Source: Moraxella bovis (GTDB taxonomy: Bacteria > Pseudomonadota > Gammaproteobacteria > Pseudomonadales > Moraxellaceae). Taken from it: 64,000 nt of DNA. Below are positions 50,297-58,595 of the stretch, one piece after another. The stretch covers positions 56,534-120,533 of the forward strand of contig NZ_MUXV01000002.1 in the NCBI RefSeq assembly GCF_002014975.1, written 5' to 3'. A program made the translations under genes and the position numbers. The notes below the pieces were generated by a model. That model did not search any database. It was not told the origin of the DNA and was given only the letters and a program-made list of their open reading frames with translations. Position 1 is the first letter of the stretch, and every line of letters starts with the position of its first letter.

Positions 50297-51670
50297 CTAC
50301 AATCTATCCCCATGCTCATAAACCCCCACCACATTCCCCACCACGATAATCGCAGGGGCGGGCAGATTGGCAACCGCTTGTTTTTGAACGATATTTGAAA
50401 GAACGCCTGTCAGCACTTTTTGATTTGGCAAACTGGCATTTGAGATAATCGCAATTGGCATATCCGTGCTAAGTCCGCTTTTGGCAAGGTTTGCCACGAC
50501 TTTATCAAGGGCATGCAAACCCATATAAAACACCAGTGTCTCGTCCTGATGATACACGCTTTTTAGGCCATCAAACTCGCTGTCCTGATAGCACGCCGTC
50601 AAAAACCGCACACTGGTCGCAAGCCCCCTATGCGTAAGCGGTATGCCCGCCCCACTCGCCCCTGCAAGGCTTGCTGTAATCCCTGCCACAACCTGATACG
50701 GCACGCCAGCAGTATGGCATGCCAGCATCTCCTCACCCCCACGCCCAAACACGAACGGGTCGCCCCCTTTTAGGCGTAGCACACGCTTACCCTGCTTTGC
50801 GTACTGCACGATAAGCTCGTTAATCTCATCTTGGGTTTTGATGTGATGACTGCGTTTTTTGCCAACAAAAATCTTGTCGCTATCACGCCGACACAACTCC
50901 ACAATGGCAGGCGAAACAAGGGCATCATACAGCACCACGTCCGCCTGTTGCATGAGTCGCAACGCCTTAAAGGTCAATAAATCAGGGTCGCCTGCCCCTG
51001 CTCCCACGATATACACTTCGCCTATGGTTTTATTGTCATTTTTGATAAAATCATTTAATTCATCGGACAAATTTTTTATGGGTTTGTCATTTAAAGCATT
51101 CGTAAAAATCTTTTCCCAAAAATGCCGTCTTTGATTAATTGTGCTTAATGATGATTTTACTGTATTCCTAAATTCGCCTGCTTTTTTGGCAATGTCGCTG
51201 ATATTACTTGGTAAACTGCTTTCTATTTTGGCACGGATAAGGCGAGCTAATACAGGGGCTTTGCCATTTGATGAAATGCCAATGGTAATCGGATCTCTAT
51301 CCACAATCACAGGAAAGATAAAATCGCATAATTCTGGCGTATCCACGACATTAATAAACAGCCCAATGTCTTTGGCGTTTTCATAAACATTTTTATTTAA
51401 GTCATTATCATCGGTGGCACAAATCACCAATGCAATATCATGATGATTTTTTATATCAATTAAATCCTGTTTTTCATAGGATTTTTGAATAATGATATGA
51501 TTATGATGAACTAAAAATTCTTTAAATTCTTTATCAAAATGTTTGGCAAGCACAACCAATCTTGCCCCTGCATTGGTTAATAACGTAGCTTTTCTTTGGG
51601 CGACATCTCCGCCCCCAATGATGAGTACGCTTTTTTGATTTAGATTAAAAAATAAAGGCAAGGTGTTCAT
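50297..51670 (-). CDS. cysG: Siroheme synthase CysG
   Basis: A 457-residue trifunctional enzyme making siroheme from uroporphyrinogen III, the cofactor of the neighbouring sulfite reductase. The N-terminal dehydrogenase/ferrochelatase part has the NAD loop VLIIGGGDVAQRKATLL. The C-terminal SAM uroporphyrinogen methyltransferase begins VYIVGAGAGDPDLLTFKAL (~residue 218) and includes VLRLKGGDPFVFGRGGEE and GIPLTHRG. It is the last gene of the sulfur group on the minus strand. The N-terminal half is more AT-rich than the C-terminal half. Confidence 0.95.
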   Translation of the reverse strand: MNTLPLFFNLNQKSVLIIGGGDVAQRKATLLTNAGARLVVLAKHFDKEFKEFLVHHNHIIIQKSYEKQDLIDIKNHHDIALVICATDDNDLNKNVYENAKDIGLFINVVDTPELCDFIFPVIVDRDPITIGISSNGKAPVLARLIRAKIESSLPSNISDIAKKAGEFRNTVKSSLSTINQRRHFWEKIFTNALNDKPIKNLSDELNDFIKNDNKTIGEVYIVGAGAGDPDLLTFKALRLMQQADVVLYDALVSPAIVELCRRDSDKIFVGKKRSHHIKTQDEINELIVQYAKQGKRVLRLKGGDPFVFGRGGEEMLACHTAGVPYQVVAGITASLAGASGAGIPLTHRGLATSVRFLTACYQDSEFDGLKSVYHQDETLVFYMGLHALDKVVANLAKSGLSTDMPIAIISNASLPNQKVLTGVLSNIVQKQAVANLPAPAIIVVGNVVGVYEHGDRL

Positions 51671-51712
51671 AGTGGCTTTTTGGCTGATTTGGCTAACTAT
51701 TTAAAAAGAAAA

Positions 51713-51781
51713 CCGTTCGTGGTGAGCTTGTCGAACCACAACGGTTTTCCGCTACCCGAAGGCATAGCTCAGGGCGAACGG
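51713..51781. repeat. REP-like palindromic element
   Basis: CCGTTCG (51713-51719) and CGAACGG (51775-51781) flank a nested imperfect hairpin GTGGTGAGCTTGTCGAACCAC. The GTTCG...GAGCTTGTCGAAC type of sequence recalls REP/SMAG-like repeats known from other gammaproteobacteria. It lies between cysH and cysG. Confidence 0.6.
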
Positions 51782-51805
51782 AAAACCTTTTAAATATGGC
51801 ATTTT

Positions 51806-52466
51806 TTATAATTGCGTATGTAATCCGCATTCTCTATGTGCCAATGCTTTTGTTGGGTCAAAATAATGATCTTCGCCATATTCATCAATGGTCGGCAGTC
51901 CATTATCTGCTTGATATTGATTTAATTCATCAGCCGATTTATAAAATAGTGGGGCAACTTTTAATACACCGTCTTTGGATAGGCTTAATACGTCCAATGC
52001 TGTACGAAATTCGGTTTGGTCTTTACGAATGGCATTAAACCATACATCAGGATTTAACTCCGCCAATGCACGGCGAAAGGGTTCTAATTTGACCTGCTCG
52101 GTAAATTTTCCATGATATTCGCTATCCACATCAGGAATGCCGTTTATGGTTACGTCCGCCAATGCCACATCACGAAAGGCACGAGTTTGGGCAGGGATAT
52201 AAGTAACGACATTTAGATTTAACTCTTTAATAAGTTTTTGGGCGTGTTTATAAGTTTGCACCGTATTATACAAATAGCACGGTAATATCAGGGCGAATGC
52301 TTGATACCAAATGCAAAATAGATGCTTCATAAGGACGAAAATTGGTGGTAATAATGGGATTTTTGGCCATGGATAACGCCCATTTGACAATCTCTTGGGG
52401 TGTTTTGCCAGTGAGTGATGAATTATAGTCGTCAAGGTTTTGTTCATTCACTAGGGTTTTTGACAT
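51806..52466 (-). pseudogene. cysH: PAPS reductase CysH, inactivated by a small deletion
   Basis: GGAG precedes the ATG at 52464-52466, which opens an N-terminal part (TGKTPQEIVKWALSMAKN, then TNFRPYEASILHLVSSIRPD) ending at a TAA right after DITVLFV. The other frame resumes as YNTVQTYKHAQKLIKELNLN and runs to the stop at 51806, including 'AIRKDQTEFR' and the catalytic C-terminal motif ECGLH. The family reads V-D-T-G-Y-N-T at the join, so the Asp-Thr-Gly codons are gone; an 11 bp loss fits. Two features follow: a frameshift and loss of a conserved active-site loop, so function is unlikely even if the frame were rescued. It would reduce PAPS to sulfite with thioredoxin. Confidence 0.85.
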
Positions 52467-52603
52467 GATAGGCTCCGATTAACTAAGGTAGGTATATCAT
52501 AAAACGAAATTTTTTATTTGTAATCTTATAAAAATTACTATCGTTAATCGGTTTTGGCATATTAAATTTTTATATTTATGTTTAAAAATATTTTAATGAA
52601 AGC

Positions 52604-52666
52604 AGGGTGCGTAATACACACCTTTTAAATAAAAAATCTTATTAGTGCGTGGTACACACCTTACCA
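52604..52666. repeat. Imperfect inverted repeat, family D, copy 2
   Basis: AGGGTGCGTAATACACACC and TGCGTGGTACACACCTTACC form an imperfect inverted repeat of the same type as the 8170-8233 hairpin (shared GGTGCGTAATACACA). It lies in the 263 bp gap between the DUF934 gene and the cysH pseudogene; the remainder of that gap is AT-rich without recognisable signals. Confidence 0.6.
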
Positions 52667-52685
52667 TTTAACTTTTTAAAATAAA

Positions 52686-52713
52686 AAATAGGGCGTACAA
52701 ATACACCCTATTT
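52686..52713 (-). terminator. Terminator after the DUF934 gene
   Basis: AAATAGGG-TGT and ACG-CCCTATTT pair around a ~6 nt loop and are followed by TTTATTTT on the minus strand, about 17 bp past the DUF934 stop. It would separate cysI-DUF934 from cysH-cysG. Confidence 0.75.
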
Positions 52714-52729
52714 ATTTTAAATTGAAACC

Positions 52730-53257
52730 CTACCGAAACATCGGTAACGCATTGACTGATTGTCGGCTTTGGGCGGTTTTTAAATCATTTAAGGTTAATA
52801 TCAGCGTATCCACTTTATCATCATTCACAATAAAGCCATTTGCCCCTGATTTGACAAAATAACTGGACTGGTCAAGCCCAAACGCACCGCCCACGATTAT
52901 CATGGCTTGGTCATTGATTTTTCGGAGTTGACGGATTAGGCTAAATACTCGCCCGTCTTTAAAATCTTTGACATAAATTAGGATATTTTTTAAGGTTTTT
53001 ATATCTAAACTTTGTGCCAATTCATTGTCATTATCATCGGCTGTTAAAAACAAATGATAATCCAAATGGCTGTCTTGATAATCCTTTGACAATATGGCAT
53101 TTATAACATTTTCTGTATTTGCCAATGTATCGCTTATTGTCAAATCAATACTTTGTGATAATGCCATTTTTTCATCATCGGACATATTAGGAGTATATAA
53201 AACTACATCTGATAAATCTTGTCTTGTTACGTCATTTTTTAATACAATCAATTTCAT
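52730..53257 (-). CDS. DUF934 family protein linked to sulfite reductase
   Basis: A 175-residue protein of the DUF934 family, commonly encoded right after cysI and presumed to assist sulfite reduction, role undefined. Visible: DGRVFSLIRQLRKINDQAMI (family core D-G-R-x-F-S-x-A/I-R-x-L-R), followed by GGAFGLDQSSYFVKSGANGF, which in homologues reads as a G-x-x-x-x-D-Q/H-x-x-Y-x-x-R-x-G-F-x-x-F pattern. The ATG at 53255-53257 has AAGGA about 10 nt upstream and starts 13 bp after cysI ends. N-terminal half is unusually long and acidic. Confidence 0.8.
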   Translation of the reverse strand: MKLIVLKNDVTRQDLSDVVLYTPNMSDDEKMALSQSIDLTISDTLANTENVINAILSKDYQDSHLDYHLFLTADDNDNELAQSLDIKTLKNILIYVKDFKDGRVFSLIRQLRKINDQAMIIVGGAFGLDQSSYFVKSGANGFIVNDDKVDTLILTLNDLKTAQSRQSVNALPMFR

Positions 53258-53270
53258 CTTTTTATCCTTT

Positions 53271-54950
53271 TTAGCCATAAACCGCTTCTTTAAACGGGGC
53301 AATACCTGCTCGTTGCACATAATCGGCAAAGGTTTCTATATCGTCCGCCGTCTCTTGGCGATTGTTTTTATAGACATTGGCAATCATCAAAATCGTATCC
53401 GCCACATCATCAGCCAATACCGCTCGCCCCAATATCTGCCCAAGACGAGCGTCCGCCCCTGAGCTTCCGCCCAAGCTAATCTGATACCAATGCTCGCCTT
53501 TTTTGTCCACACCCAAAATGCCAATATCGCCCACATGATGATGAGCACAGGCATTCATGCAGCCTGACATATTTAGGCGAACTTGCCCCAAATCATATAA
53601 ATAATCCAAGTCATGAAAGGCATTTTCTATATGATGGGCGATATTGTGCGTGGTGGCATTGGCAAGCGAACAATAATCAAAACCCGGGCAAACAATCATA
53701 TCAGTAAGCGTGCCAATATTGGCTCGTGCCAAATTAAGCTCTTTTAGGGCGTGATATAAGTCATATAGGTCGGTGATTTTAACATCGCCCAATACCAAAT
53801 TTTGCTGATGCGTGGCACGAATCTCGCCTAAGGAATACTTATCCACCAAATCAGCAAGTTTATTCATCTGATGGCTTGTCAAATCGCCAGCAGGAATATA
53901 TTTGTCATTTATCACGCCTGCTTTTAATGATATAACAACCGCTTTATAACCGTTTATTTTGTGAATGACGGTATTATGCTCATACCAATTTTTAAAATCT
54001 TTATCATTAGTTAACTGTTTTTGTAAAATTTCATTTGCCGTTAATGGGTTAATATTTTCATAATCAGGCTCGCTAAAATAACTTTCTGCCTTTTTAAAAT
54101 GCTCATCGGTCAATGTCAAATCTCCGTCTTTGTAATATTGCCATTCTGTATCCACTTTTTTGGCAAATTCATCTTTGCCCATACTCTCAACCAATATTTT
54201 AATACGGGCTTTGTATTTATTATCACGCCGTCCTTCTAAATTATACACCCTTAAAATAGCGTCCAAATAACTTAATAAATGACGGCGTGGCAAAAATTCA
54301 TTAATGACTTTACCAATCATCGGTGTCCGCCCAAGTCCACCCCCAACGATGACCTCAAAACCAATCTCGCCATTTTTTTGTACCACATGAAGTCCAATGT
54401 CATGCACCTGCGTGGCGGCACGGTCGGCGGTCGTACCAATGACGGCAATTTTGAATTTGCGTGGCAAATAGGCGAACTCAGGGTGAAAGGTACTCCATTG
54501 GCGGATAATCTCGCAGTAGGGGCGTGGATCGGCAATCTCATCGCCATGAATGCCCGCATAGGGGTCGGTCGTGGTGTTGCGAATGCAGTTGCCCGATGTC
54601 TGAATGGCGTGCATTTGGTTGTCCGCCAGTAGCTGTAAGATGTCAGGGACTTCGGGCAATTTGACCCAGTTAAATTGAATGTTGGTGCGGGTGGTAAAAT
54701 GCCCATAGCCCTTATCATAAGTGTCAGCAATACAGGCAAGCGTTCGCATCTGATAGCTTGCCAAAAGCCCATAGGGAATGGCGATACGAAGCATGGGGGC
54801 GTGGCGTTGGATATAAAGTCCGTTTTGTAGGCGAATGGGTAAAAACTCATCTTCAGGTAGCTCGCCTGCCAAATACCGCTCGGTTTGACGGCGGTACTGG
54901 GCGACACGTTCATTGACAAGGGCTTGGTCGGCATAGGAATATTGATACAT
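53271..54950 (-). CDS. cysI: Nitrite/sulfite reductase hemoprotein (CysI)
   Basis: A 559-residue enzyme reducing sulfite to sulfide with siroheme and a [4Fe-4S] cluster. The two related halves are visible: GHFTTRTNIQFNWVKLPEVP with TSGNCIRNTTTDPYAG in the first, and the cluster ligands CPGFDYC and CMNAC (in LNMSGCMNACAHHHVGDIGI) in the second. The ATG at 54948-54950 (MYQYSYADQ) has GGAA about 8 nt upstream; a longer frame of 45 more codons lacks support. It heads the cysI-DUF934 unit and is divergent from the second toxin-antitoxin pair. The electron donor is not encoded beside it; fpr at 16.3 kb is one candidate by inference. Confidence 0.93.
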   Translation of the reverse strand: MYQYSYADQALVNERVAQYRRQTERYLAGELPEDEFLPIRLQNGLYIQRHAPMLRIAIPYGLLASYQMRTLACIADTYDKGYGHFTTRTNIQFNWVKLPEVPDILQLLADNQMHAIQTSGNCIRNTTTDPYAGIHGDEIADPRPYCEIIRQWSTFHPEFAYLPRKFKIAVIGTTADRAATQVHDIGLHVVQKNGEIGFEVIVGGGLGRTPMIGKVINEFLPRRHLLSYLDAILRVYNLEGRRDNKYKARIKILVESMGKDEFAKKVDTEWQYYKDGDLTLTDEHFKKAESYFSEPDYENINPLTANEILQKQLTNDKDFKNWYEHNTVIHKINGYKAVVISLKAGVINDKYIPAGDLTSHQMNKLADLVDKYSLGEIRATHQQNLVLGDVKITDLYDLYHALKELNLARANIGTLTDMIVCPGFDYCSLANATTHNIAHHIENAFHDLDYLYDLGQVRLNMSGCMNACAHHHVGDIGILGVDKKGEHWYQISLGGSSGADARLGQILGRAVLADDVADTILMIANVYKNNRQETADDIETFADYVQRAGIAPFKEAVYG

Positions 54951-55106
54951 GGCTGGTTCCGTTTGGCTGTTAATGGCGATATGGTAAGAAAAAGTCGTCA
55001 AAAAGGGTAATGCAAAAATGGCATATAGATAGGGGGAATTTGCATAGGGTGCATTAGCCCCAAAAAAAATTTTATAATTTGGCATATTTATTTAAAAGGA
55101 CAGCCT

Positions 55107-55358
55107 ATGATTACCCTAGACCTACCCCCACAAATACAGCATAGCATTCAAGCCTACGCCAATGAACAAGGCGTAAGCGTGCATGATTATATTGTACAAG
55201 CCATTCAAAATAGATTGGCAAGCGAACCGACAATGCTGTTTGATATTGATGTGATGAAAGAGCGATTAAAGGGACTTGAAAATAAAGAAGAAGCGTTAAA
55301 AAATAGTGTGTCTGTGCCAACATGGGCGTTGGCGGATTTTGATAGTTTTGAAAAATGA
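55107..55358 (+). CDS. Antitoxin-like protein of a second TA pair
   Basis: An 83-residue protein with an N-terminal ribbon-helix-helix-like pattern (ITLDLPPQIQHSIQAYANEQ, then VSVHDYIVQAIQNRL) and a charged C-terminal tail (MKERLKGLENKEEALKNS). AAGGACAG precedes the ATG. Its stop overlaps the start of the next frame in an ATGA junction. Small RHH protein plus overlapping gene fits a type II antitoxin; the exact family is not recognised. It is divergent from cysI. Confidence 0.7.
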   Translation: MITLDLPPQIQHSIQAYANEQGVSVHDYIVQAIQNRLASEPTMLFDIDVMKERLKGLENKEEALKNSVSVPTWALADFDSFEK

Positions 55359-55760
55359 GTAGCCGAAAGAGATGCGTTAAGGACTTCGGTATGAAAGTGC
55401 AATTATCTGATTGGCTAGAAGCAAATTTATCCAGTTTTGACAAATCCATTCAGCAAGCAATTTTTGCTTTTATGTTCCATATTAATACGCACGGCATACA
55501 AGGATTAAAAGGACGTAATAAATCATCAATACCACAAAATCCCCATACCAAAAAAACGAGAATATGCCAAAATCGCCCAAAAATATTGTCTTTGGCATTA
55601 TCATTTGGGCATACCGTATTATATAGAGCAAACCAATGGCGATTTGACCAGTGAATATATTTTGCATTATTGTTATTATGATGATGATGTCATTATTCTT
55701 GTGAATATTGGCACACACCCGCCATTTTATTTGCCAAGTTTAGATAAATTAAACGTTTAA
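55355..55760 (+). pseudogene. Toxin-like partner, broken by a homopolymer frameshift
   Basis: One frame starts in an ATGA overlap with the antitoxin, with a better-supported ATG at 55391 (MKVQLSDWLEANLSSFD; AAGGA 8 nt upstream). After 'NPHTKK' the frame departs at seven consecutive A (55550-55556). With six A it would continue as REYAKIAQKYCLWHYHLGIP and run to the TAA at 55758-55760, about 122 residues from the second ATG. The restored product has the small basic/aromatic look of a RelE/ParE-fold toxin, with a closing 'NIGTHPPFYLPSLDKL'. I cannot name the family. Slippage in the A run could be an error, a mutation, or a reversible switch. Confidence 0.65.
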
Positions 55761-55822
55761 CTTTTATAAAAAAATTACTTCAATACAAAATTGTCCGCTT
55801 TTTCTTATTTGTCTTAATATGG

Positions 55823-56269
55823 ATGGCATTAAGTCAGATTATCTCGCTTTTTAACAAACCTGCATTTAGACAGCCAAGCGACTATTTTAATATTTGTGCC
55901 ACAACAACCATAAAAGACGACAAACTTTTACCACTTGTTATCCTAAAAGAGTATGAAGAAACGCCCAACGCTTACCAATTATGTAAAAGCCCAACCACTT
56001 ACCGCAGTCAAAATGGTTATTCTCTTAAACTTCATCAAAATCCCGACCAAACTTATTTATTAACAACATAGGCGGACAGTCTTGGCGACCCCGTAGAATA
56101 TCATTATAAACTCATTGATGATAAGGTAGAGCCGATTGCATGGCGACATGGGGGCATGATGTATCTTGTGATGAGTTATTTTTGGGGGCTACTGATAACC
56201 TTAATAATTCATCGCATTGGCAAAAGGATGTGGGCGAGAAAAGCTTTGCAAGCACATGCTCGGCAATAG
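55823..56269 (+). pseudogene. Membrane protein interrupted by an in-frame stop
   Basis: The frame MALSQIISLFNKPAFRQPSD runs to a TAG at 56069-56071 and then continues in the same frame, open, to 56267-56269 (ADSLGDPVEYHYKLIDD, later the helix MMYLVMSYFWGLLITLIIHR). A hydrophobic stretch upstream of the ATG (FFLFVLIWMA) is in frame too, so the original start lies before 55823 and is not obvious. The intact protein would have had a membrane helix at each end with a periplasmic middle. No family recognised. Confidence 0.5.
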
Positions 56270-56359
56270 AAATGCCTTTAATAAAAGCACCCCAAAGGTT
56301 AGTGTTTGAGTGGCGAGCTTTGGGGTACGGTTCACATGGCAGGTTTGGGATTTTTTGAC

Positions 56360-57652
56360 TTATTTTTTCATCACCTTATCAAAAATAAGTCCTGCAATCA
56401 GCCCGATAATGGCAAAAGGTAGCCACTCCATCGAATATTCTTTTAAAGGCAAATTCACGCCCGCCACCGATAGCACCGACACAACCGTTACCAAACCAAG
56501 GCTGACTCGCTTGGCAAAGACAGGTAAGGGTCTTATGATATTTAGCCCAAGTAAAATCATCGCCATCATGGTAATCGGATATAGCACAAGCAGGACAGGA
56601 ATGGATTTGCTAATCACCGCACTAAGACCCTGATTGGCAAGTACAAAGCCAATGAGCGTAAAGATGATGACGTAGGCTTTATAGGATAAATTTACTCCGC
56701 CAATTTTGGGAAACGTCTCATGGAAATATTCAGATGCCGACACGGTCAGCCCCACGGTGGTGGTCAGACACGCCAAAGACGCAATCAGCCCAAGCACCAC
56801 CCCGCCTGCCGAGCCAAAGCCAAGCACCGCCGATTTATTCAAAATAAACGTGCCAATGTTTTGCCCTTTGTCTGCCACTTGTGTTAGCTCATCTGCCGAT
56901 AGGGGCAAATGGTTGCCAATCCAGCCAAGCGACAGATAAATAAGTGCCAATGCAGACGTGGCAATGAGTCCTGCCTTGGTGGTCTCGGCAAACAGATTTG
57001 CCTCCTTACCCACTTTTTGGCTGATGGCGTTCATTACAATCACCGAAAACGCCACGGACGCAATCATGTCCATGGTGTTATACCCCTCCAAAAACCCCAC
57101 AAAAAACGCCTCGCCCTGATAGCCGTCTGTGGCAGCACTGGCAGGATTACCGCCCAGTTTGGCAAAAGACATGACAATCAGAGATAGCACCGTAACAAGC
57201 AAAACAGGCGTTAGCACCGAGCCGATACGGTCGACAAGCTTACTTGGATTGATAGACAGCCACAGCGATATGGCATAATAAATCACGGTAAAAATGAGCA
57301 AGCTTACCCAATTTGGCGTATCCAAAAACGGCACAACCGCCATCTCATAAGCCACCGCCCCTGTGCGTGGAATGACAAAAAACGGAGCAATGGTCAAATA
57401 AATCGCCGACAGCAACGCTATCGAAAACCAAGGATGAATCTTGGCAAGGGCGGACTGATAACCGCCATCATATTTTGAGCCAATCATCAAGCCCACCAAC
57501 GGCAAGCCCACGCCCGTCAAAATAAAACCCAAAATGGCAGAGATAAAAAATTGCCCGCTTTCAAAGCCCAATTTGGGCGGAAAAATCAAATTGCCCGAGC
57601 CAAAGAAAAAGGCAAAGAGCATAAAGCCGACTACAAGCGTATTCTTATTCAT
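56360..57652 (-). CDS. brnQ: Branched-chain amino acid transport carrier BrnQ
   Basis: A 430-residue inner-membrane transporter with about 12 helices, of the LIVCS family, importing leucine, isoleucine and valine with Na+ or H+. The N-terminus shows the family pattern FMLFAFFFGSGNLIFPPKLG, later PFFVIPRTGAVAYEM, 'GYNTMDMIASVAFSVIV' and 'LACLTTTVGLTVSASEYF'. Length matches the family. It is single, with no nearby branched-chain genes. Confidence 0.94.
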   Translation of the reverse strand: MNKNTLVVGFMLFAFFFGSGNLIFPPKLGFESGQFFISAILGFILTGVGLPLVGLMIGSKYDGGYQSALAKIHPWFSIALLSAIYLTIAPFFVIPRTGAVAYEMAVVPFLDTPNWVSLLIFTVIYYAISLWLSINPSKLVDRIGSVLTPVLLVTVLSLIVMSFAKLGGNPASAATDGYQGEAFFVGFLEGYNTMDMIASVAFSVIVMNAISQKVGKEANLFAETTKAGLIATSALALIYLSLGWIGNHLPLSADELTQVADKGQNIGTFILNKSAVLGFGSAGGVVLGLIASLACLTTTVGLTVSASEYFHETFPKIGGVNLSYKAYVIIFTLIGFVLANQGLSAVISKSIPVLLVLYPITMMAMILLGLNIIRPLPVFAKRVSLGLVTVVSVLSVAGVNLPLKEYSMEWLPFAIIGLIAGLIFDKVMKK

Positions 57653-57840
57653 GATTTACTGATACATTTTATAAAAATGTGCATTGTAACAATATTTTTA
57701 AAAACCAAACGTTTTTTGCTCTATTGATAATAAATTTTCATGGGTTAATAAGAAATCATCACTCATAAATAATTTTTCTTTTTATTTTATAGTAATATTG
57801 TGGTATGATATGGTTGTATTTTGAAACATCAGGACAATAT

Positions 57841-58545
57841 ATGATAAACCTTTATCAAGTTTTAGGATTATCGGCACACGCCACGGATGTGCAAATCCGC
57901 CAAGCTCTAAATACCCATGCCCAAACCTTGGACCCCAAAGTCATCAAGGCAGTCAATGAATGGCTGCTAAACCCCACCGTCCGTCCAAACTACGATGCCA
58001 AACTACAAGCCCAAGAACCCCTCTTTTTTACCCCGCCACAGCCCATTCATCAAAACCAACCATCGCCCGAACCAAGCTTCAACCCTTATCAAAGCCCAAA
58101 TTATCATTCTGCTGCAGATGAGTATTATACACCCTATTTATGGAACCCCAATAAAGCCACCTTTATTGCCCTAATTTTTGTACCTATTGCCATTTATATG
58201 CACGCTCTAAACTGGCAGGAATTGGGCGAATATGAATTGGCACAGCAAAGCAAGACTTTGGCATTTATTGTGCTTGCCATCATGTTTGGCTTAGTTATTT
58301 TTGAAATGACGACAGGCATTAGCCTGCCTAACGCCACGGGGCTTATCATCTTATTTGCTTGGTATTTTGGTCTTGGCAAAAAGCAGGTTGCCTATGTCAA
58401 AGATGAGCTAGGTGATGAGTATGAGCGAAAAACATGGCTAAAACCCATCTTAATCAGCATTGGTGCTTTTATTGGTTTTGTCGTAACGTCTATGACACTA
58501 GGATATATATTTGGCTTGTTGGGATTTTTACACCCTGATTTTTAG
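57841..58545 (+). CDS. J-like domain membrane protein lacking HPD
   Basis: A 234-residue protein. The first ~60 residues resemble a J domain (INLYQVLGLSAHATDVQIRQ, then VNEWLLNPTVRPNYDAKL, like 'AY.vL.d...R..YD'), but the HPD motif needed to stimulate DnaK is absent; DPK stands there. A Pro/Gln-rich linker (~65-95) leads to three or four membrane helices (FIALIFVPIAIYMHAL, LAFIVLAIMFGLVIF, TGLIILFAWYFGLG, LISIGAFIGFVVTSMTLGYI). AGGACAAT precedes the ATG at 57841. Function unknown; it is unlikely to be a true co-chaperone. Confidence 0.7.
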   Translation: MINLYQVLGLSAHATDVQIRQALNTHAQTLDPKVIKAVNEWLLNPTVRPNYDAKLQAQEPLFFTPPQPIHQNQPSPEPSFNPYQSPNYHSAADEYYTPYLWNPNKATFIALIFVPIAIYMHALNWQELGEYELAQQSKTLAFIVLAIMFGLVIFEMTTGISLPNATGLIILFAWYFGLGKKQVAYVKDELGDEYERKTWLKPILISIGAFIGFVVTSMTLGYIFGLLGFLHPDF

Positions 58546-58565
58546 TATTATGGACCTCCAAATCA

Positions 58566-58595
58566 AAAAAAAGGGGGGGCTATACTCCCCTTTTT
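58566..58595. terminator. Bidirectional terminator between J-like gene and mscS
   Basis: A run of eight A and seven G pairs with CCCC-TTTTT around a short CTATA loop; the two flanking genes converge on it and it touches the mscS stop. Confidence 0.75.

Noticed and set aside
54951-55085. 45-codon N-terminal extension of cysI
   Set aside because: Hydrophobic, unlike the family start, and overlaps the intergenic region divergent from the antitoxin; GGAA supports the ATG at 54950.
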